Source: Aquincola tertiaricarbonis (lineage in GTDB: Bacteria; Pseudomonadota; Gammaproteobacteria; Burkholderiales; Burkholderiaceae_C). Taken from it: 64,000 bases of DNA. Position numbers and translations under genes: made by a program. Location of the stretch: assembly GCF_000969605.1 (NCBI RefSeq), contig NZ_JZUE01000005.1:124001-188000 (forward strand). Direction: 5' to 3'. Positions 50,532 through 62,687 of this stretch are shown in pieces (the first letter of the stretch is position 1; each line of letters begins with the position of its first letter). The notes below the pieces were generated by a model. The model did no database searches. It had not been told where the DNA came from and worked only from the letters and a program-made list of their open reading frames with translations.

Positions 50532-51566
50532 TCAACCCTCCCGCGTGCCCAGCAGGCCCTTGGGCCGGAAGATCAGGATGAGCACCAGGAACAGGTAAGG
50601 CAGGATGGGCGCCACTTGGGAGATGGTCAATCGCAACAGGGAATGGTTGGCCGCCTGGTCGCCCGGCTGCAGGCCCACGAGCCGCACCACGTCGAGCACC
50701 GAGACGTCGATGGCCACCGCGAAGGTCTGGATGACGCCGATGAGCAGCGAGGCGACGAAGGCCCCCGCTAGCGAGCCCATGCCGCCCACCACCACCACCA
50801 CGAAGATCACCGAGCCCACGGTGGCGGCCATCGCCGGCTCGGTGACGAAGGTGCTGCCGCCGATGACGCCGGCCAGTCCTGCCAGCGCCGAGCCGGCGCC
50901 GAACACCAGCATGAACACCCGCGGCACGTTGTGGCCCAGCGCCTCCACCATCTCGGGATGCGTGAGCGCGCTCTGGATCACCAGGCCGACACGGGTGCGG
51001 GTGAGCAGCAGCCACAGGCTCACCAGCATGGCCAGGGCCACCACCATCATGAAGCCGCGGGTGGCCGGGAACGGCGAGCACACCACCCGTACCGCTGCGT
51101 CGGCGGCACGGCACATCGCCTCGGGCGCGGCGCCCCACACGACGCTCATGCCCTGGACCGACGAATTCACCAGCGTGAAGGCCGGGCCCTGCAGCGCGGG
51201 CGGCGGCGTGAACTCCACCGCCGTGCGGCCCCACACCAGCTGCACCAGCTCCAGGATCACGTACGACAGGCCGAAGGTGGTGAGCAGCTCCGGCACATGG
51301 CCGAACTTGTGCACCTTGCGCAGGCAGGTGCGCTCGAACAGCGCACCCAGCACGCCCACCGCCAGCGGCGCCAGCACCAGCCCGGGCCAGAAGCCCACCA
51401 GCCGCGCGATGGAGTACGCCACGTAGGCGCCCAGCATGTAGAAGCTGGCGTGCGCGAAGTTGAGCACGCCCATCATGCTGAAGATGAGGGTGAGCCCGGA
51501 GCTGAGCATGAACAGCAGCAGCCCGTAGCTCAGCCCGTTGAGCATCGATATCGTGAACAGTTCCAT
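50532..51566 (-). CDS. livH: Liv-type ABC transporter permease LivH
   Basis: 344-residue permease with eight predicted TM helices. It contains GLSYGLLLFMLSSGLTLIFSMMGVLNFAHASFYMLGAYVA, the family N-terminal motif, and FVVVVVGGMGSLAGAFVASLLIG, the permease-ATPase coupling region. The central periplasmic loop (AVEFTPPPALQGPAF...) is typical. It lies 70 nt downstream of the substrate-binding protein gene. Confidence 0.93.
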   Translation of the reverse strand: MELFTISMLNGLSYGLLLFMLSSGLTLIFSMMGVLNFAHASFYMLGAYVAYSIARLVGFWPGLVLAPLAVGVLGALFERTCLRKVHKFGHVPELLTTFGLSYVILELVQLVWGRTAVEFTPPPALQGPAFTLVNSSVQGMSVVWGAAPEAMCRAADAAVRVVCSPFPATRGFMMVVALAMLVSLWLLLTRTRVGLVIQSALTHPEMVEALGHNVPRVFMLVFGAGSALAGLAGVIGGSTFVTEPAMAATVGSVIFVVVVVGGMGSLAGAFVASLLIGVIQTFAVAIDVSVLDVVRLVGLQPGDQAANHSLLRLTISQVAPILPYLFLVLILIFRPKGLLGTREG

Positions 51567-51636
51567 CGGCGCAGTGTCGGTTCAGGGTCGGCGCACGGCC
51601 ACCCGGGGCCGGCACGGCGGGAGGACGACGACGACG

Positions 51637-52908
51637 TCAGGAAGGCCGGTTCATCTGGCAGCTGGTGGGCGTGCTCGACACATAGGGCGCGAACTCGGCC
51701 ACCGGCGCCAGCGTCATGCCGGTCTTCTCGGGCGCATACGGGAACTTGTTGTCCGCCTTCTGCCACACGGTGATGTACAGCGTCTGCTGCAGCTGGTGGT
51801 CGGCCTTGCGCATCTCCACCTCGCCGCCGAAGGCGCTGGTGAGCTTCAGGCCTTCCAGCGCCGGGGCCACCTTCACCGGGTCGGTGCTCTTGGCCTTGGC
51901 CATCGCGGCGCCCAGCGTCTCGTAGATGCGGATGATGGAGCCGGTGTAGAAGTCGTCGCTGAACTTGGTCTGGAACTCCTTCATCCAGGCGTCGATCTGG
52001 CCACCCATGTTGTAGTGGTTGTAGCCCACCTGGTACACGCGGCCGGCGCCGTTGTTGCCCAGTGCGGTGGGCGTGCCGGTGACGCCGGCGTAGTACGTGT
52101 AGAACTTGCCGTTGTAGCCGCCTTCGGTGGCGGCCTTGACCAGCAGAGACAGGTCGGAGCCCCAGTTGCCGGTGATCACGCTGTCGGCGCCCGAGGCCTT
52201 GATCTTGGCGATGTAGGGCGCGAAGTCGCGCACCTGGGCCAGCGGATGCAGGTCCTCGCCGACGATCTCGATATCCGGGCGCTTGCGCTTGAGCGCATCC
52301 TTCGCGTAGCGCGCCACCTGCTGGCCGTGCGAGTAGTTCTGGTTGAGCAGGAACACCTTCTTGATGTCGGCCTGGCCCTTGATGAAGGTGGTCATCGCCT
52401 CGATCTTCATCGAGGTGTCGGCGTCATACCGGAAGTGCCAGTAGCTGCACTTGCTGTTGGTCAGGTCCGGGTCCACCGCGGCGGTGTTGAGGAAGATGAT
52501 CTCCTTGCCCGGGTTGCGCTCGTTGTGCTTGTTGATGGCGTCGATCAGCGGAATGGCCACCGACGAGCCGTTGCCCTGCAGCACATAGCGGATGCCCTGG
52601 TCGATGGCCGCCTTCAGGTGGTTCAGGCTCTCGGTCGGGCTCAGCTTGTTGTCCATGCCGATCACCTCGAACTTCACGCCGGCCGGGTTGGTGGCGCTGA
52701 ACTTCTCGGCGAAGAACTGCAGGCTCTTGAGCTGGTTGGTGCCCACCGGGCCCATCAGGCCCGACAGCGGGTCGATCCACATGAGCTTGACGGTCTGCCC
52801 CGCCAGCGGCTTGGCCTGCGCCCACACCCCTGCCGAGCCCGCCGCCATGGCGGCACCCAGGCCGAGGGTGAGCAAACGACGCGACGTGTTGATCGATCCG
52901 GTATTCAT
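51637..52908 (-). CDS. ABC transporter substrate-binding protein (Leu/Ile/Val-BP family)
   Basis: 423-residue periplasmic binding protein with an N-terminal signal peptide (RRLLTLGLGAAMAAGSAGVWAQA). The mature part begins LAGQTVKLMWIDPLSGLMGPVGTNQLKS, the family 6 peripheral-binding fold (LivJ/K-like). The ATG at 52908 follows AAGGAGAC by about 8 nt. It heads the livHMGF genes. With the downstream acyl-CoA ligase and beta-oxidation genes, the ligand may be an aliphatic or aromatic acid; this is not testable from sequence. Confidence 0.92.
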   Translation of the reverse strand: MNTGSINTSRRLLTLGLGAAMAAGSAGVWAQAKPLAGQTVKLMWIDPLSGLMGPVGTNQLKSLQFFAEKFSATNPAGVKFEVIGMDNKLSPTESLNHLKAAIDQGIRYVLQGNGSSVAIPLIDAINKHNERNPGKEIIFLNTAAVDPDLTNSKCSYWHFRYDADTSMKIEAMTTFIKGQADIKKVFLLNQNYSHGQQVARYAKDALKRKRPDIEIVGEDLHPLAQVRDFAPYIAKIKASGADSVITGNWGSDLSLLVKAATEGGYNGKFYTYYAGVTGTPTALGNNGAGRVYQVGYNHYNMGGQIDAWMKEFQTKFSDDFYTGSIIRIYETLGAAMAKAKSTDPVKVAPALEGLKLTSAFGGEVEMRKADHQLQQTLYITVWQKADNKFPYAPEKTGMTLAPVAEFAPYVSSTPTSCQMNRPS

Positions 52909-53048
52909 CCGCTTGTCTCCTTGAGAGCCATCACCTGCGCCGCTGCACTGCAACGGCCGGCCGCAAGTTAATGGATGAACAAGGGCAGCGGTAGGAGGGT
53001 GTTCCCTGTCGCTGCGGCGACACCGCGCCGCAGCGCCCGGCATGGTGC

Positions 53049-54695
<1,647 letters not shown>

Positions 54696-54878
54696 GGTGG
54701 TTTCCTCTCTCGCACCAACCGGGATGGTCGGGATTCACGCTGGATGATAGGAATGGGGGCACCGGGCGCCGGCTGGCGGTTTTCCCTGATGCCGCCGCAC
54801 CGGGCGGCTCCTGAAGTTGTGGGATGTGGGCGCGGGCCGGGCTGGCGATGCTGCGGCCGCCACAACGAGGAGTGCCCC

Positions 54879-57050
54879 ATGCATCACGCCCCTTCGCAAC
54901 CCCGGCCCGCCGCCAGCCGCAGCCCGACCTTGCGCCGCCGCCCGCCGACGGCCGCCACGCCGCTCCTGGCCGCGCTGGCGGCCGCATTGATGGCCGCCGG
55001 CTGCGGCGGTGATGGCGATGACGACAACACGCCGGACGAGCCGGCTGCCGCCGTGCTGCGTGGCACGGTCGCCGTGGGTGCCGCACTCGCCGGCGCGCAG
55101 CTCACCATCAGCGACCGCGCCGGTGCCGCCGCCTGCAGCGGCGAGCTGGCGCCCACCACTGCCGGCGGCGAATACAGCTGCAGCCTGGCGCCCGCTGCCC
55201 AGGCGCCGCTGCTGGTGGTGGCCACCGACCCGGCCGGCGGCCATGCGCCGATGGTGGCGGTGCTGCCCACGCTGCCGGCCCCGGGCAGCGAGGCGGTCAC
55301 CAACGTGACGCCGCTGACCACGGCCATCGTCGGCCAGCTGGCGCCCGACCGCAGTGCGCTGTCGGTGGTGGCCACGCCGTCGCTGGTCGACACCGCGCGG
55401 CTGGAAGCCGTCACCCAGGCCGTGGTGGCGCAGCTGGGCCCGGTGCTGGCCAGCCTGCAGCTGCCGGCGGGCTTCAACCCCTTCAGCACGCCGCTGGTGG
55501 CCGCCACCGCCAGCACCGCGGGCAATGCGGCCGACCAGCTGATCGACGTGCTGCGCATCACCCAGGTCAACGGCGTGCCGATGATCAGCACCGTCGACCG
55601 GTCCGACGCGCCGGTGGCGATGGCCGATGGCGTGCAGCCGGCGCCCACGCTGGCCGCGCCGCCGGCCGCGGCACTGGACCTGGCCAGCGCGCTCAAGCTC
55701 TCCAGCCAGGCGTTCACTCGCTGCTTCGCGCTGCCGCTGGCCCAGCGGGTGCTGGCCACCGAAGAGAACGTCGATCCCGCCGACGGCGGCCCGTGGCTGC
55801 TGTCGGTGGCGCCAGCCTGCGAGGACATCGCGGCCGACGACTACCTGCACCAGGGCTACACCGCCCAGCAAGCCTTCCACGGCCTGATGACGCGCGCAGA
55901 CATGACCGGCGCCACCTTCGACCCGCCGCAGGTGCTGCGCTACATCGACGACACCAGCGCGGCCGACCGCGACGCCGCGGTCGTCAACATGCACTACCGG
56001 GACGCCGCCGGCGTGGCCGGCAACTTCATCACCGTGGCGCGGCGGCTGGCCGGCACCGCCACCGCCGGCCATGCCACCGACTGGTGGCTGCATGGCAACC
56101 AGGCGCCGGTGGAGGCCAGCATCACGGCGTCCATCCGCCGCAACGAACAGCTGGCGCCCAGCCCCGGCACGCCGCCGTTCGCCAATGCGGGCGCCAGCCG
56201 CTACGAGAGCGGGCTCAACATCTTCATCAACATGAAGGGCCCGGGCAGCCGGGGCATGCGCGCGGCCCGGGTCAAGGGACCCGGCCTGCCCACCGCCGGC
56301 CTGGTGTACACGCCGCCGCGCGCCAGCATCTGTACCAGCCAGAACTGGCTCAACCTGTTCAGCAAGGACGGCAACGTCGATCCCGCCGTGGCCCTGCCCG
56401 CGCCGGACAACGGCAACATCTTCCGGCTGCAGCGCACCCAAGGGCTGGCAGGCGCGCAGGCCACCACGGTGCGGGCCAACCCGAATGCCGGCACGGCCGA
56501 CAACAGCAACGTGATCTGGGCCCATCCGCTGGACTACGGCCAGCCGCCCGGCAGCACCGCCTATGTGGACTTCGGCCAACTGCGCGCCCATGCGGCGTAC
56601 ACCTTCGAAGTTTTTTACGAAGGCGAAACAGCGGCCCGCCACACGCTCACCCGCACCACGCTCACGCCGGTGATGCCGGCCACGGCCGGGGCCTCGCTGC
56701 GCTGGCATGCGCTGGATGCGGCCACCCTGCAGGCGCTGGACCCGGCGCAACCGGCCGGCGGCGCCCAGGCCAGCCTGCAGATCGGCTGGCAGGCCGACCC
56801 CTATGCTGAGCCGGTGCGCAGCGTGGGCGTGTACAGCTTCGCCGGCGGGCGCAGCGTCAACCAGGGCACGGTGCCGGTGGCACACCGCATCACCACGGTG
56901 ACCGCGACCGCGCCCACCACCGGCCTGACCTGCGAGGCGGGTGAACGCTTCATGCCGCTGGCCGCCGACGGCAGCGCCGGGCGCAGCATCCAGCTGCGCT
57001 ACCGGATGCCGGACGGCAGCTTCAAGGACAGCCTGACGCGCTACAACTGA
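54879..57050 (+). CDS. 723-residue lipoprotein of unknown function
   Basis: Predicted lipoprotein. The signal peptide has LLAALAAALMAAGC, with the lipobox Cys at about residue 42, followed by GGDGDDDN. The next about 100 residues resemble a carboxypeptidase-regulatory-like beta sandwich (LRGTVAVGAALAGAQLTISDRAGAAACSG). The remainder has no motif I recognise, though it is rich in small and polar residues and contains scattered Cys. The ATG at 54879 has GAGGAG 6 nt upstream. It is divergent from the acyl-CoA ligase. It may be a secreted hydrolase or binding protein. Confidence 0.75.
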   Translation: MHHAPSQPRPAASRSPTLRRRPPTAATPLLAALAAALMAAGCGGDGDDDNTPDEPAAAVLRGTVAVGAALAGAQLTISDRAGAAACSGELAPTTAGGEYSCSLAPAAQAPLLVVATDPAGGHAPMVAVLPTLPAPGSEAVTNVTPLTTAIVGQLAPDRSALSVVATPSLVDTARLEAVTQAVVAQLGPVLASLQLPAGFNPFSTPLVAATASTAGNAADQLIDVLRITQVNGVPMISTVDRSDAPVAMADGVQPAPTLAAPPAAALDLASALKLSSQAFTRCFALPLAQRVLATEENVDPADGGPWLLSVAPACEDIAADDYLHQGYTAQQAFHGLMTRADMTGATFDPPQVLRYIDDTSAADRDAAVVNMHYRDAAGVAGNFITVARRLAGTATAGHATDWWLHGNQAPVEASITASIRRNEQLAPSPGTPPFANAGASRYESGLNIFINMKGPGSRGMRAARVKGPGLPTAGLVYTPPRASICTSQNWLNLFSKDGNVDPAVALPAPDNGNIFRLQRTQGLAGAQATTVRANPNAGTADNSNVIWAHPLDYGQPPGSTAYVDFGQLRAHAAYTFEVFYEGETAARHTLTRTTLTPVMPATAGASLRWHALDAATLQALDPAQPAGGAQASLQIGWQADPYAEPVRSVGVYSFAGGRSVNQGTVPVAHRITTVTATAPTTGLTCEAGERFMPLAADGSAGRSIQLRYRMPDGSFKDSLTRYN

Positions 57051-57110
57051 ACACAGGGCCATTGGGGCAGCCACCGGCAAGCGGCCGGGCCGGTGGCTAG
57101 ACTCCCGCGC

Positions 57111-57527
57111 ATGAGCCACGACCACGACGACCCGAAGTACCCCGTCCACAAGACCGACGCGCAATGGCGTGCCGAGCTGGACCCGATGCAGTACCAGGTG
57201 GCGCGGCATGCGGCCACCGAGCGCGCCTTCACCGGCAAGTACTGGGACCACACCGACCGCGGCCAGTACAACTGCGTGGGCTGCGGCACGCCGCTGTTCG
57301 ATTCCAGCACCAAGTTCGACGCCGGCTGCGGCTGGCCGAGCTACTACGAGCCGATCAACAGCGAGGTGGTGGAACGCGTGATCGACCGCTCGCACGGCAT
57401 GCTGCGGGTGGAGGTGCGCTGCAACAACTGCGGCTCCCACCTGGGCCATGTGTTCGAGGACGGACCCGAGCCCACCGGCGAACGCTTCTGCATCAATTCG
57501 GCAGCGATAGACTTCGCGCCCAAATGA
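57111..57527 (+). CDS. msrB: peptide-methionine (R)-S-oxide reductase
   Basis: 138-residue MsrB, which repairs R-methionine sulfoxide in proteins. Two CXXC zinc pairs (CVGC and CNNC) and the catalytic cysteine in [12 protein letters not shown] are present, with [11 protein letters not shown] typical of the fold. TAGACT lies about 8 nt before the ATG and no Shine-Dalgarno is seen, so the mRNA may be leaderless. The stop overlaps the yciB start (ATGA). The msrB-yciB-bolA order is common in Burkholderiales. Confidence 0.95.
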   Translation: MSHDHDDPKYPVHKTDAQWRAELDPMQYQVARHAATERAFTGKYWDHTDRGQYNCVGCGTPLFDSSTKFDAGCGWPSYYEPINSEVVERVIDRSHGMLRVEVRCNNCGSHLGHVFEDGPEPTGERFCINSAAIDFAPK

Positions 57528-58171
57528 AGCTGTTGTTCGATTTCCTGCCGATCATCCTGTTCTTCGGCGCCTTCAAGTACGCCGAGAACCACAAGGAATG
57601 GGCCGCCGCCTTCGCTTCCGAGCACTTCGGCTTCATGGTCTCCGGCGGGGTGGTGGGCACGGCCGAGGCGCCGGTGCTGCTGTCCACCGTGGTGGTGATC
57701 GTGGCCACGCTGGCCCAGGTGGCCTGGGTCATGGCCCGCGGCAAGAAGGTGGACACCATGCTGTGGGTCAGCCTGGTGCTGGTGGTGGTGCTCGGCGGCG
57801 CAACCATCTGGTTCCACAACGAGACCTTCATCAAGTGGAAGCCCAGCGTGCTGTACTGGGTGATGGGTGCCTCCTTCCTGCTGAGCGAGCTGCTGCTGCG
57901 CAAGAACCTGCTGCGCCTGCTGCTGGGTGAGCAGCTGAAACTGCCGGACTACGCCTGGCAGCGGCTGAACCTGGCCTGGGTGGCCTTCTTCGCGGTGATG
58001 GGCGTGCTCAACCTGTGGGTGGCCTACAGCTTCTCCACCGACGCCTGGGTCAACTTCAAGCTCTTCGGCGGCATCGGCCTGATGCTGCTGTTCACGCTGG
58101 CCCAGGGCGTGTACCTGAGCCGCCATGTGCAGGAAGAACCCGTGGCCGAGGCCGAGGCACCGGGCAAGTAG
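57524..58171 (+). CDS. yciB: septation protein A (YciB/IspZ family)
   Basis: 215-residue inner-membrane protein with about five predicted TM helices, starting [19 protein letters not shown] and containing the family [19 protein letters not shown] segment. In E. coli and Shigella the homologue affects cell division and membrane integrity; the biochemistry is not settled. The ATG overlaps the msrB stop by 4 nt. Confidence 0.93.
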   Translation: MKLLFDFLPIILFFGAFKYAENHKEWAAAFASEHFGFMVSGGVVGTAEAPVLLSTVVVIVATLAQVAWVMARGKKVDTMLWVSLVLVVVLGGATIWFHNETFIKWKPSVLYWVMGASFLLSELLLRKNLLRLLLGEQLKLPDYAWQRLNLAWVAFFAVMGVLNLWVAYSFSTDAWVNFKLFGGIGLMLLFTLAQGVYLSRHVQEEPVAEAEAPGK

Positions 58172-58176
58172 CCGCC

Positions 58177-58446
58177 ATGAGCGTTTCCGCCACCGACATC
58201 GAAGCCTGCCTGCGCGAGGCGCTGGCGCCCACCGCGCTGCAGGTGCAGGACGACAGCCACCTGCATGCCGGGCATGCCGGCGCCCGCGAGGGCCGGCATT
58301 TCACCGTGCGCATCACCAGCGCCCGCTTCGCCGGCACCAGCCGGGTGGCGCGGCACCGCCTCGTGTACAGTGCCCTGCAGGCCCTGATCCCGCAGGGCAT
58401 CCATGCGCTGGCCATCGAGGCCCGCACGCCCGAAGAGGCCGGCTGA
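58177..58446 (+). CDS. BolA family protein
   Basis: 89-residue protein with the BolA/IbaG fold. It has LREALAPTALQVQDDSHLHAGHAGAREGRHFTVRITS and a conserved RHRLVYSALQALI. BolA proteins bind Fe-S-carrying monothiol glutaredoxins and affect cell shape and stress responses. It starts 5 nt after yciB and precedes the parvulin. Confidence 0.93.
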   Translation: MSVSATDIEACLREALAPTALQVQDDSHLHAGHAGAREGRHFTVRITSARFAGTSRVARHRLVYSALQALIPQGIHALAIEARTPEEAG

Positions 58447-58545
58447 CGCCCCAACCCCCTTCACGCGGCCCTGGATTGCCCCCCCGTGGCCACGCCCTTC
58501 ACCCCCAGCCTGCACCTACCGCAGCATCCCGAGAGGCCCTTGCCC

Positions 58546-59340
58546 ATGAAGACCCAGCTTTCCCTGCTTGCCGCCGCACTGGTCGCCCTGCCGATGGTGG
58601 CCGGCGCGCAGAACGTCGCCATCGTCAACGGCAAGGCCGTGCCCAAGGCCCGCGTCGAAGCCCTGATGACCCAGGCCACCCGCGGCGGTGAACAGCCGCG
58701 CACGCCCGAGCTGGAAGCGCGGGTGAAGGAGGAAGTGGTGCTGCGCGAGATCTTCGCGCAGGAAGCCGAGAAGCGCGGCATGGCGCAGACGGCCGACTAC
58801 AAGAGCCAGATGGAACTGGCGCGCCAGAGCATCCTGATCCGCGAGCTGTTCACCGACTTCCAGAAGAAGAACGTGGTGTCCGACGCCGATGCCAAGGCCG
58901 AGTACGACAAGTTCAAGGCCCAGTCGGCCGGCCAGGAATTCCGCGCCCGCCACATCCTGGTGGAGACCGAGGACCAGGCCAAGGCGCTGATCGCCGAGAT
59001 CAAGGCCGGCGGCAACTTCGAGGAAATCGCCAAGAAGAACTCCAAGGACCCGGGCTCCGGCGAGAACGGCGGCGACCTGGACTTCGCCAAGCCCGACGCC
59101 TACGTGCCGGAGTTCGGCCAGGCCCTGGCCGCGCTGAAGAAGGGCGAGATGACCGAGACGCCGGTGAAGACCCAGTTCGGCTACCACATCATCAAGCTGG
59201 AAGACACGCGCGAGGCGCAGTTCCCGGCCTTCGAGGAAGTGAAGCCGCAGATCCAGCAGCGCCTGACGCAGGTCAAGCTGCAGCAGTTCCAGCAGGACCT
59301 GCGCGCCAAGGCCAAGACGGACTACAAGTTCCAGGAGTGA
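58546..59340 (+). CDS. exported peptidyl-prolyl cis-trans isomerase (parvulin type)
   Basis: 264-residue periplasmic foldase. A signal peptide (LSLLAAALVALPMVAGAQ) is followed by an N-terminal helical chaperone part and a parvulin domain (about 135-230: EFRARHILVETEDQAKALI, GGDLDFAKPDAYVPEFGQALAALKKGE, TQFGYHIIKLED). It resembles PrsA/PpiD-type foldases. GAGAGG precedes the ATG at 58546. It ends the msrB-yciB-bolA-ppi group. Confidence 0.93.
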   Translation: MKTQLSLLAAALVALPMVAGAQNVAIVNGKAVPKARVEALMTQATRGGEQPRTPELEARVKEEVVLREIFAQEAEKRGMAQTADYKSQMELARQSILIRELFTDFQKKNVVSDADAKAEYDKFKAQSAGQEFRARHILVETEDQAKALIAEIKAGGNFEEIAKKNSKDPGSGENGGDLDFAKPDAYVPEFGQALAALKKGEMTETPVKTQFGYHIIKLEDTREAQFPAFEEVKPQIQQRLTQVKLQQFQQDLRAKAKTDYKFQE

Positions 59341-59354
59341 GCGACACGCGCCGC

Positions 59355-60611
59355 TCACTCCGGGCGGCGCAGATCGGGCAGCCGCGCCTCGTGGCTGCCC
59401 AGCCAGCGGGCCACGGCATCGCCGGGCATCGGCCGGGCCACCAGGTAGCCCTGCCCCACGTTGCAGCCTGATTGCTGCAGCAGCCGCCAGTCCTCCATCG
59501 TCTCCACGCCCTCGGCCACCGACACCAGGCCGAGCCGGCCCGCCATCTCCAGCGCCGACTGCAGCAGCGTCTTCAGGTGCGGGCTGCGGTGCGCGCCGTG
59601 CACGAAGGAACGGTCGATCTTCAGCTCGGTGCAGGGCACCCGCGCCAGCTGCTGCATCGACGAGAAGCCGGTGCCGTAGTCGTCGATCGACAGCCCCACG
59701 CCGCGCATGCGCAGCCGGGCCAGCACGCTCAGCGTGGCGGCATCGGAGGCCACCGCCGCGCTCTCGGTGATTTCCAGCACCAGCTGCGAAGGCGCCACCC
59801 CATGCCGTGCCAGCAGCGCGGTGACCCCCTCCACCAGCCCGGGCGTCTGCAGCGACAGCGGCGACAGGTTCACCGCCATGGACAGCCGCAGGCCGCGCGC
59901 ACTCCAGCGCGCCAGCTGCGCGAGGCTCTGGTCCATCACGGAGCGAGTCAGGTCGCCGATGATCCCGTGCTGCTCGGCGGTGGCGATGAAGCGGTCCGGC
60001 GGCACCATGCCCAGCACCGGATCGGTCCAGCGCGCCAGCGCCTCCACGCCGCGGACCAGCCCGGTGCGGATGTCCACCTTGGGCTGGAACTGCGGCGTCA
60101 CCCGCCCCTGCGCCACCGCCAGCGCCAGCACATCGGGAGCGATGGGCTGCGGCACGCTGGGCAGGCTGGGCGCTTCGCCGCTGGCCTGCATCTGCTGGCT
60201 CGCTTCCAGCGCGGCGGCCATCACTTCCGAGGTCAGCGGCTTGGCCACGCCGGCCAGCAGCCGCATCGACAAGGTGGCGGCCATGGCCTCCACCGCCCGC
60301 ATCAAGGCGCCTTCGCGGCTGCTGGCCACCACGAAGGGCGAGCGCACGCCGTGGCGCCCCAGGTGCTGGATCAGCTCGAAGCCGTCCATCACCGGCATCT
60401 CCAGGTCGATGACCATCAGCGTGGGCGGCAGCGGCAGCCCGGCCAGCCGGCGCAGCGCATCCTCGCCGTCCTGCGCCTCGTGCACTTCGCTCACGCCCAG
60501 GGCGCGGCACAGCGACACCGCATGCTGCCGCTGCACCAGGCTGTCGTCGACCACCAGCACCACGTCGCGCGCGGCCTGCGGTCGATCAGAAGGAAGTGAA
60601 GGAGGACTCAT
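59355..60611 (-). CDS. response regulator with EAL c-di-GMP phosphodiesterase domain
   Basis: 418-residue protein. A receiver domain (about 15-135) has VVDDS, phospho-acceptor Asp in [12 protein letters not shown] and Lys in VAKPL. The EAL domain has the eponymous [36 protein letters not shown] and QGYLVARPM, so catalytic and metal residues look intact. It should hydrolyse c-di-GMP when its receiver is phosphorylated. The start overlaps the upstream chemoreceptor stop by 26 nt, so it is probably co-expressed with it. Confidence 0.93.
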   Translation of the reverse strand: MSPPSLPSDRPQAARDVVLVVDDSLVQRQHAVSLCRALGVSEVHEAQDGEDALRRLAGLPLPPTLMVIDLEMPVMDGFELIQHLGRHGVRSPFVVASSREGALMRAVEAMAATLSMRLLAGVAKPLTSEVMAAALEASQQMQASGEAPSLPSVPQPIAPDVLALAVAQGRVTPQFQPKVDIRTGLVRGVEALARWTDPVLGMVPPDRFIATAEQHGIIGDLTRSVMDQSLAQLARWSARGLRLSMAVNLSPLSLQTPGLVEGVTALLARHGVAPSQLVLEITESAAVASDAATLSVLARLRMRGVGLSIDDYGTGFSSMQQLARVPCTELKIDRSFVHGAHRSPHLKTLLQSALEMAGRLGLVSVAEGVETMEDWRLLQQSGCNVGQGYLVARPMPGDAVARWLGSHEARLPDLRRPE

Positions 60612-62256
60612 CGACGGTGTCGTCCGCCCGCTGGCGGGCTGGTGCGGCCGCTGGCCGCTTGGCGGAAGGCGAGCCATGCCGCGCGGCCGAGCGCGCCAGG
60701 CCCAGCGCACGGCGGGCGGGGCCGGCCGCCTCGGGTTCGGCGACGCCGCCGGTGGCCAGGCGGAAGAAGCCCATGGTCTGCTGCAGCGCCTCGGCCTGCG
60801 CGCTCATCTCGGCCGAGGTGGCGGCCAGTTCCTCGGAGCTGGAGGCGTTCTGCTGCATCGCCTGGCTGAGCTGGCCCACCGCGGCATTGATCTGCGCCAC
60901 GCCGGCCGACTGCTCCTCGCTGGCCGCGGTGATCTCCTGCACCAGGTCGGAGGTCTTGCTGATGCTGGGCACCATGGCGGTGAGCAGCTCGCCCGCGCGC
61001 TCGGCCAGCTGCACGCTCTCGCTGGCCACGTTGCCGATCTCCTCGGCCGCCACCTGGCTGCGCTCGGCCAGCTTGCGCACCTCGGCGGCCACCACCGCGA
61101 AACCCTTGCCGTGCTCGCCGGCGCGTGCAGCCTCGATGGCCGCATTCAGCGCCAGCAGGTTGGTCTGGTAGGCGATGTCATCGATGATGACGATCTTGCG
61201 GGCGATCTGCTTCATGGCCGAGACCGTGGCCGACACCGCCTCGCCGCCCTCCCTCGCCTCGCCGGCGGCCTTGCCGGCCATGCCATCGGTGACCTTGGCG
61301 TTGTCGGTGTTCTGCGCGATGGAGGCCGTCATCTCCTCGATGGAGGCGCTGGTCTGCTCCACGCTGGCGGCCTGTTCGCTGGCGGCCTGCGACAGCACCT
61401 GCGAGGTGGCGCTCACCTGCTCCGAAGCGGTGGCCAGGCTCTCGGCACCGTCGTTCACCTCGCGCACCACGTTGGTCAGGCGGGCCACCATGTCGCGCAC
61501 CGCGGCCAGCATGCTGCGCTCGTCGCCGGCGCGGGTGCGCACCTCCACCGTCAGGTCGCCCTGCGCCACGCGCCGGATGACCTCGGCCGCATAGGCCGGC
61601 TCGCCGCCCAGCAGCCGCAGCAGGCCGCGGGTGATGAGCACGCCCATCACCGCCGCGATGAGCACCGCGCCGGCCGACAGGCCCAGCATCAGGTCGCGGG
61701 TGTGCAGGTAGCCGGCGGCGGCCTCCTTCACCGTCGACTGCATCAGCTGCACCTGGAAGTCGGCCATCTCGTCCAGCGCGGCCTCCAGCCGCGCATTGGC
61801 AGGCGCGAAGTCGTCGCGCACGAAGGCGGCGGCCTGCTCGCGGTCGCCGTCCATCAGCGCGTACAGCGACGGGTACTTGGCGGCCAGCGTGGCCCGCCGG
61901 TCCTTCACCGCGGCCATCAGTTCGCGGCCGCGGTCGGTGTTGACCATGGCATCGAACTGGCTCACCAGCGTCTCGTCGCGCGCACGGTTGGCCGCCACCC
62001 GGGCCTTGAAGGGCTCGACGTTGAAGCCGGCCGGCGCCAGCAGGATGGCCCGCAGCTGCCGCCCGTTGTCCACGGTGAGGGTCTGCATCTCCTTGGCCAT
62101 CATGGCCTTGGCCACGCGGTCGTCGACGATGAGCGAGGTGCGCTCGTTCATCTCCGACAGCCGGCTGATGCCGAGCGCGGCCAGCGCCAGCATCAGCGCC
62201 ACGACGGCGCCAAAGCCCAGGCCCAGCCGGGTGGCCACTTTGAGGTTGTTGAACAT
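60586..62256 (-). CDS. methyl-accepting chemotaxis protein (4HB type)
   Basis: 556-residue chemoreceptor. TM1 ([23 protein letters not shown]) is followed by a periplasmic four-helix bundle, TM2 ([23 protein letters not shown]), HAMP and the signalling hairpin with [45 protein letters not shown]-terminal Ala/Arg linker ends in [12 protein letters not shown], similar in position to CheR/CheB tethers. The ATG at 62256 gives the standard [16 protein letters not shown] start. It overlaps the receiver-EAL gene by 26 nt. Confidence 0.92.
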   Translation of the reverse strand: MFNNLKVATRLGLGFGAVVALMLALAALGISRLSEMNERTSLIVDDRVAKAMMAKEMQTLTVDNGRQLRAILLAPAGFNVEPFKARVAANRARDETLVSQFDAMVNTDRGRELMAAVKDRRATLAAKYPSLYALMDGDREQAAAFVRDDFAPANARLEAALDEMADFQVQLMQSTVKEAAAGYLHTRDLMLGLSAGAVLIAAVMGVLITRGLLRLLGGEPAYAAEVIRRVAQGDLTVEVRTRAGDERSMLAAVRDMVARLTNVVREVNDGAESLATASEQVSATSQVLSQAASEQAASVEQTSASIEEMTASIAQNTDNAKVTDGMAGKAAGEAREGGEAVSATVSAMKQIARKIVIIDDIAYQTNLLALNAAIEAARAGEHGKGFAVVAAEVRKLAERSQVAAEEIGNVASESVQLAERAGELLTAMVPSISKTSDLVQEITAASEEQSAGVAQINAAVGQLSQAMQQNASSSEELAATSAEMSAQAEALQQTMGFFRLATGGVAEPEAAGPARRALGLARSAARHGSPSAKRPAAAPARQRADDTVDESSFTSF

Positions 62257-62687
62257 GGTTGGCTTCCTGCCGTGCGTGACGGCGTTCAAGAAGGAAACGG
62301 CATGGATGCGGCCGGCGTGGCCGCCGGCTGCGGTGCATGCGGCAGCGCCATCACGCCGGGAAGACGGGCGCGCGGGCTGCGGTTCGGGAATGGGCGCGGG
62401 GCGCCGGAGGGCGGTGGCCAGAGCGCGCGGGGATGGGCGGCCGGCCGGCGCGGCGCGCGCAGCGGGCACCGGGCCGCGCCCCGGTCAAGGCCGGGGAAGG
62501 CGCGCTTGGCACCCGTGGCGGCGCCGGCAAGGCTGTACTGACCTGACATCTCGCGTGCTCCAAGACACTTCGACGAATAGGCCCACGGTTCGTACAGCTC
62601 TTGACCCGGGTCTGGGTCACATATCGGAACAAGCGGCAGCGGACTTGAGATGCCGGGCGGCGCCGCCCGCCCGGCCCGCGCAGGCGG
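62257..62687. other. 431-nt intergenic region, no gene recognised
   Basis: Very GC-rich sequence between the chemoreceptor start and the ABC ATPase stop. Short open frames exist on the minus strand (62286-62549) but lack a ribosome site and look like GC-bias artefacts. No sigma-28-like promoter for the chemoreceptor was recognised. Confidence 0.5.

Noticed and set aside
62286..62549. 87-residue minus-strand ORF upstream of the chemoreceptor
   Set aside because: Pro/Ala/Arg-rich with no ribosome site; probably GC-driven.
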